Shown: in pieces, positions 14,274 to 16,832 of the stretch
Position numbering within the stretch: the first letter of the stretch is position 1
Layout of the letters: each line of letters opens with the position of its first letter
Assembly (NCBI GenBank): GCA_900764925.1
Contig: CAAFPW010000088.1
Span: forward strand, 1-16,832
DNA length: 16,832 bases
Direction of reading: 5' to 3'
Source: Fusobacteriaceae bacterium
Lineage (GTDB): Bacteria > Fusobacteriota > Fusobacteriia > Fusobacteriales > Fusobacteriaceae
Translations under genes and position numbers: made by a program
The notes under the pieces: model-generated
The model's input: only the letters and a program-made list of their open reading frames with translations
Told to the model about the DNA's origin: nothing
The model's database searches: none

Positions 14274-15077
14274 ATGATACAACTTTTTCTAAAGGGAATT
14301 ATAATAGGAATAGCTAATATTATGCCGGGAGTATCTGGGGGAACATTAGCTGTTATCATGGGAGTATATGATAGATTGACAGAGGCGATAGGGAATTTTC
14401 CAACTGCACCTATGAAAAAGAAAGTGGAGTACATAAAGTTTTTACTTCAAATAGGAAGTGGAGCAGCTGTTGGAATTATTTTATTCGCTAGGATAATAGA
14501 GTTCTGTTTTACTAATTATCCAAAACTTACAGCTGGAGGATTTAGCTTACTTATTATCCCATCTATTCCTTACATCATAAAAGGAGAGGACAAAAGAGAT
14601 AAAAAAAATATTCTATTTTTTCTATTGGGAGCAGTAATAACACTTGGATTTGTCTATGCTGATTATAGATTTGGAAAGGACAGTGGGGCAACTGAACTGG
14701 TAACTGTAATTACAACAGGTTATGCGTTAAAACTTTTTGCATGTGGTGGACTTGCTGCAGGGGCTATGATCATACCTGGTATTTCAGGATCACTTTTACT
14801 TTTGATGTTGGGAGAGTATTATAATATCTTAGGATTTATCAATAAGTTTTTTTCAAACTTAGTAAATATTACAAGTTATTCTTCACTAACAGAGATAGTA
14901 ACAAATCTTTATATAATACCTCTGACAACTTTTGGATTAGGGGTTTTGATCGGACTTGTATTGATAGCAAAACTTATAAACATGTTGCTTGCTAGACATA
15001 GAAGTGTGACTCTATTCTTTATAACAGGGATAATAGTTGTATCTATTTTACAAATCTGGGTAAATTTATATAAATAG
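14274..15077 (+). CDS. DUF368 membrane protein (PopT-type polyprenyl-phosphate transporter family)
   Basis: This 267-residue inner-membrane protein has about seven to eight hydrophobic segments. Members of DUF368 (PopT) were recently shown in other bacteria to recycle undecaprenyl phosphate, the lipid carrier for cell wall precursors, across the membrane; assigning that role here is inference by family. The sequence shows two related motifs, IMPGVSGGTLAVIMGVY (16-32) and IIPGISGSLLLLMLGEYY (166-183), suggesting an internal duplication with two re-entrant-like PGxSG loops. GAGGGG (14263-14268) sets the start 15 bp after the carbonic anhydrase gene. The TAG stop lies inside the terminator hairpin at 15072-15101. 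The PBP gene in the same window uses lipid II made on this carrier but is in another transcript. Confidence 0.85.
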   Translation: MIQLFLKGIIIGIANIMPGVSGGTLAVIMGVYDRLTEAIGNFPTAPMKKKVEYIKFLLQIGSGAAVGIILFARIIEFCFTNYPKLTAGGFSLLIIPSIPYIIKGEDKRDKKNILFFLLGAVITLGFVYADYRFGKDSGATELVTVITTGYALKLFACGGLAAGAMIIPGISGSLLLLMLGEYYNILGFINKFFSNLVNITSYSSLTEIVTNLYIIPLTTFGLGVLIGLVLIAKLINMLLARHRSVTLFFITGIIVVSILQIWVNLYK

Positions 15078-15108
15078 CTGTTGGGATTCCAACAGCTATT
15101 TTCTTTCT
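15072..15108. terminator. Bidirectional terminator containing both stop codons of converging genes
   Basis: A 13-bp perfect stem (15072-15084 with 15089-15101) closes the loop GATT. T-rich sequence follows on the + strand (TTTTCTTTCT) and the preceding minus-strand exit is also T-rich. The left arm contains the TAG stop of the DUF368 gene (15075-15077); the right arm contains the TAG stop of the gntR-type gene read in reverse (15096-15098). Confidence 0.8.
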
Positions 15109-15839
15109 ATACTGATATGTCCATGCTCCATAGGAATATAATGCTTATGGTGTACCAATGGATAATCTCTCTTTATGAAAACCTTTTCTTCTAATAACCA
15201 GCATCTATTATTTTGTGCAATTGTATATTTCATTGAGGTAAAATTACCAGCAGTTGAAAAATTTATATTTAAAGTGGAGTGTTTAGCCTTTTCATAGGAA
15301 CTCTTTTCTAAAAAGTTAAGAAGGGAATTTTTATCATTTAAATCAATTTTTTCCTCTGTGATAGTTTCAATAGGAATAAATGAGAGAGAGTATGCAACCC
15401 CTTCTCCCTTATGTTTATACCATCTGTCTATAAATATAACAACAGGAGATTTTCTACCTAAAACCTCTGTTGTATAATCACTAGGAGGTTCTATTCTAAA
15501 CTCTATCTCTACCTCATCTATTTCTAAATCAATAGCCGAGTAAATTGGATGCTCTAAAGTTTCCAATCCTTTGTCATATCTACTCTGTTTTTGAGTAATA
15601 AAGTTTCCTTTACCATGTATATTTTTTATTACTCCATCTTCTTGTAATAGAGCTAAAGCTTGTCTGAGAGTCATTCTACTGACACCCATTATTCTTGCTA
15701 ACTCAGGTTCAGTTGGGAGTTTGTTATCTTCATCAAACTCTCCCTCTTTTATCAATTTAAATAGTTTATCATAGACAGCTACACATTTAGGAAGTCTTTT
15801 ACTTCCCTTGATAGCTTCTCTTATCTCTTTTAATGTCAA
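15096..15839 (-). CDS. GntR-family regulator, HutC subfamily (UTRA domain)
   Basis: This 247-residue transcription factor has a winged helix near residues 18-82, with LPTEPELARIMGVSRMTLRQ (41-60) as the helix-turn-helix and HGKGNFI (75-81) as the wing. The remainder (about 95-243) fits the UTRA ligand-binding domain that senses sugars or small metabolites in the HutC group. The frame opens with a TTG start at 15837-15839, directly after an in-frame TAA, and the first later Met is inside the DNA-binding helix, so TTG is the best start; GGGAAGG (15849-15855) is its ribosome binding site. It follows xth by 48 bp on the same strand. No sugar gene is next to it here, so its target and effector are unknown. 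Confidence 0.8.
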   Translation of the reverse strand: MTLKEIREAIKGSKRLPKCVAVYDKLFKLIKEGEFDEDNKLPTEPELARIMGVSRMTLRQALALLQEDGVIKNIHGKGNFITQKQSRYDKGLETLEHPIYSAIDLEIDEVEIEFRIEPPSDYTTEVLGRKSPVVIFIDRWYKHKGEGVAYSLSFIPIETITEEKIDLNDKNSLLNFLEKSSYEKAKHSTLNINFSTAGNFTSMKYTIAQNNRCWLLEEKVFIKRDYPLVHHKHYIPMEHGHISIERK

Positions 15840-15887
15840 TTACTTACACCTTCCCATAAAATATTTGTTTACTTGATAATAAAAACA

Positions 15888-16643
15888 TTATATATTGATA
15901 TTTAGTACAACAGGGCAGTGATCAGAACCAAGTATCTCAGTATGAATTTCAGCATCTTTCATATTTGTTTTGATTCTATCTGAAACTAGAAAATAATCTA
16001 TTCTCCATCCTGCGTTCTTAGCTCTAGCACTGAATCTATATGACCACCACGAATATATTTCAGCTCTGTCTGGATAGAAATATCTAAAGCTGTCAACAAA
16101 ACCACTATCTAGTAGAGTTGTCATTTTTGCTCTCTCTTCATCAGAGAAACCAGCATTTTTCCTATTAGTCTTAGGATTTTTTAAATCTATCTCCTTGTGA
16201 GCTACATTTAGATCACCACAGATGATTACAGGTTTTTTCTTGTCTAATTCTAATAGAAATTTTCTAAACTCATCTTCCCAAACCATTCTGTAATCCAATC
16301 TAGCTAATTTTTCTTGAGAGTTAGGAGTGTACACAGTTACCATATAAAAGTTTTCAAACTCTAAAGTTATAACTCTTCCCTCTTTGTCATGTTCATCTAT
16401 CCCTAATCCATATTGTACAGATATAGGTTCCTGTTTTGTGAAAATAGCTGTTCCAGAGTATCCCTTTTTTTCAGCGTAGTTCCAATATTGGTGGTATCCA
16501 TCTAGTTCTAAATCAATCTGTCCTTCCTGTAATTTTGTCTCTTGAAGACAGAATATATCAGCTTGTTGCTCTTTAAAATAATCTAAAAATCCTTTCCCAA
16601 CACAAGCTCTTAATCCATTTACATTCCATGATATCAGTTTCAT
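15888..16643 (-). CDS. xth: Exodeoxyribonuclease III / AP endonuclease (ExoA type)
   Basis: This 251-residue Mg-dependent enzyme cuts DNA at abasic sites and removes 3' blocking groups in base excision repair. The endonuclease/exonuclease/phosphatase-fold motifs are complete: SWNVNGLRA (5-13, Asn8), LQETKL (33-38, metal ligand Glu35), YTPNS (105-109), GDLNVAH (143-149, Asp144 and Asn146), GWRIDYFLVS (212-221) and GSDHCPV (239-245, catalytic Asp241 and His242). Length and motif spelling are closer to B. subtilis ExoA and human APE1 than to E. coli Xth. The start follows AAGGAGAT. It has its own promoter and lies after the ridA terminator, so it begins a new transcript that may continue into the GntR-type gene. 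Confidence 0.95.
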   Translation of the reverse strand: MKLISWNVNGLRACVGKGFLDYFKEQQADIFCLQETKLQEGQIDLELDGYHQYWNYAEKKGYSGTAIFTKQEPISVQYGLGIDEHDKEGRVITLEFENFYMVTVYTPNSQEKLARLDYRMVWEDEFRKFLLELDKKKPVIICGDLNVAHKEIDLKNPKTNRKNAGFSDEERAKMTTLLDSGFVDSFRYFYPDRAEIYSWWSYRFSARAKNAGWRIDYFLVSDRIKTNMKDAEIHTEILGSDHCPVVLNINI

Positions 16644-16674
16644 AAGATCTCCTTTATTTTTTTATTATATTATA

Positions 16675-16702
16675 ATTATAACATATTTAAAATTTTATGC
16701 AA
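16675..16702 (-). promoter_or_regulatory. Promoter for xth
   Basis: On the minus strand TATAAT (16675-16680) is extended by TGT, with TTGCAT (16697-16702) 16 bp upstream as a weak -35. It lies between the ridA terminator and the xth ribosome binding site. Confidence 0.55.
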
Positions 16703-16713
16703 TTATTTTAGAC

Positions 16714-16743
16714 AAAAAAAAGGACAACTAAGCTAGTTGTCCT
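16714..16743 (-). terminator. Rho-independent terminator after ridA
   Basis: A 10-bp perfect stem (16721-16730 with 16734-16743) closes a 3-base loop and, read on the minus strand, is followed by a run of T residues (16714-16720). It lies 17 bp after the ridA stop codon and separates ridA from xth. Confidence 0.85.
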
Positions 16744-16760
16744 AAAATGGATATTTCAAG

Positions 16761-16832
16761 TTATTTAACAGCGATAACTTCTATCTCAACTTTTACATCT
16801 TTTGGAAGTCTTGCTACTTCTACACATGCTCT
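16761..16832 (-). CDS. ridA: RidA family reactive intermediate deaminase, C-terminal fragment (5' end outside window)
   Basis: The last 23 codons before TAA (16761-16763) read RACVEVARLPKDVKVEIEVI then AVK, the typical C-terminus of RidA/YjgF/UK114 proteins; the leading Arg is the conserved carboxylate-binding residue in the (S/A)R(A/S)xV motif and the Glu in VEIE is also conserved. RidA hydrolyses reactive enamine/imine intermediates such as 2-aminoacrylate released by PLP enzymes. The rest of the gene lies beyond the window, so subgroup and length cannot be judged. Confidence 0.85.
   Translation of the reverse strand, partial: RACVEVARLPKDVKVEIEVIAVK

Noticed and set aside
1..16832. Mobile elements, CRISPR arrays, tRNA or rRNA genes
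   Set aside because: No transposase or integrase frame, no regularly spaced repeats and no tRNA-like cloverleaf with a GTTCRA arm were seen on either strand.

Overview
The window looks like chromosomal DNA of a Fusobacterium. It is AT-rich throughout, uses AGA for nearly all arginines, has strong AGGAG-type ribosome binding sites and frequent extended -10 (TGnTATAAT) promoters. A sucrose locus together with alpha- and beta-galactoside genes would fit a saccharolytic species such as F. mortiferum. The genus is an inference from overall character and gene content; the species is a guess. I saw no mobile element, CRISPR array, tRNA or rRNA, and no stretch over 300 bases lacks a gene.

Layout, left to right. 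(1) 1-1230: the end of a sucrose locus on the + strand, with the C-terminus of a GH32 sucrose(-6-phosphate) hydrolase (scrB) and a ROK fructokinase (scrK). scrK has its own promoter with a LacI-type palindrome, and a bidirectional terminator follows. (2) 1234-5722: a minus-strand housekeeping block read as AlaX-like Ala-tRNA editing protein, then RlmN, then a class A penicillin-binding protein. The last two are tightly coupled. (3) 5723-11627: a + strand galactoside operon of GH36 alpha-galactosidase, MelB-type sugar/cation symporter and GH42 beta-galactosidase. Its 263-bp leader carries two identical perfect palindromes either side of a promoter. (4) 11628-12644: a convergent EbgR-like LacI-family regulator, the probable reader of those palindromes. 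(5) 12778-15101: a + strand set of RluA-type pseudouridine synthase, beta-carbonic anhydrase and DUF368 membrane protein. (6) 15096-16832: minus-strand GntR/UTRA regulator, exonuclease III and the end of ridA.

How the genes work together: the MelB-like carrier would bring galactosides in with a cation. The two cytoplasmic galactosidases would release galactose from alpha- and beta-linked substrates, and the LacI-family protein would hold the operon off by binding the twin operators. The scr genes would feed fructose into glycolysis. No galactokinase or other Leloir gene is in the window, so galactose metabolism must be encoded elsewhere.

Most of the window is ordinary core and carbohydrate-use DNA and I do not see an undescribed defence or mobile system. 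The parts most worth a second look are the operator architecture at 5833-5971, the pairing of one MelB carrier with both GH36 and GH42 enzymes, the carbonic anhydrase-DUF368 pairing, and the palindromic terminator whose two arms supply the stop codons of both converging genes.
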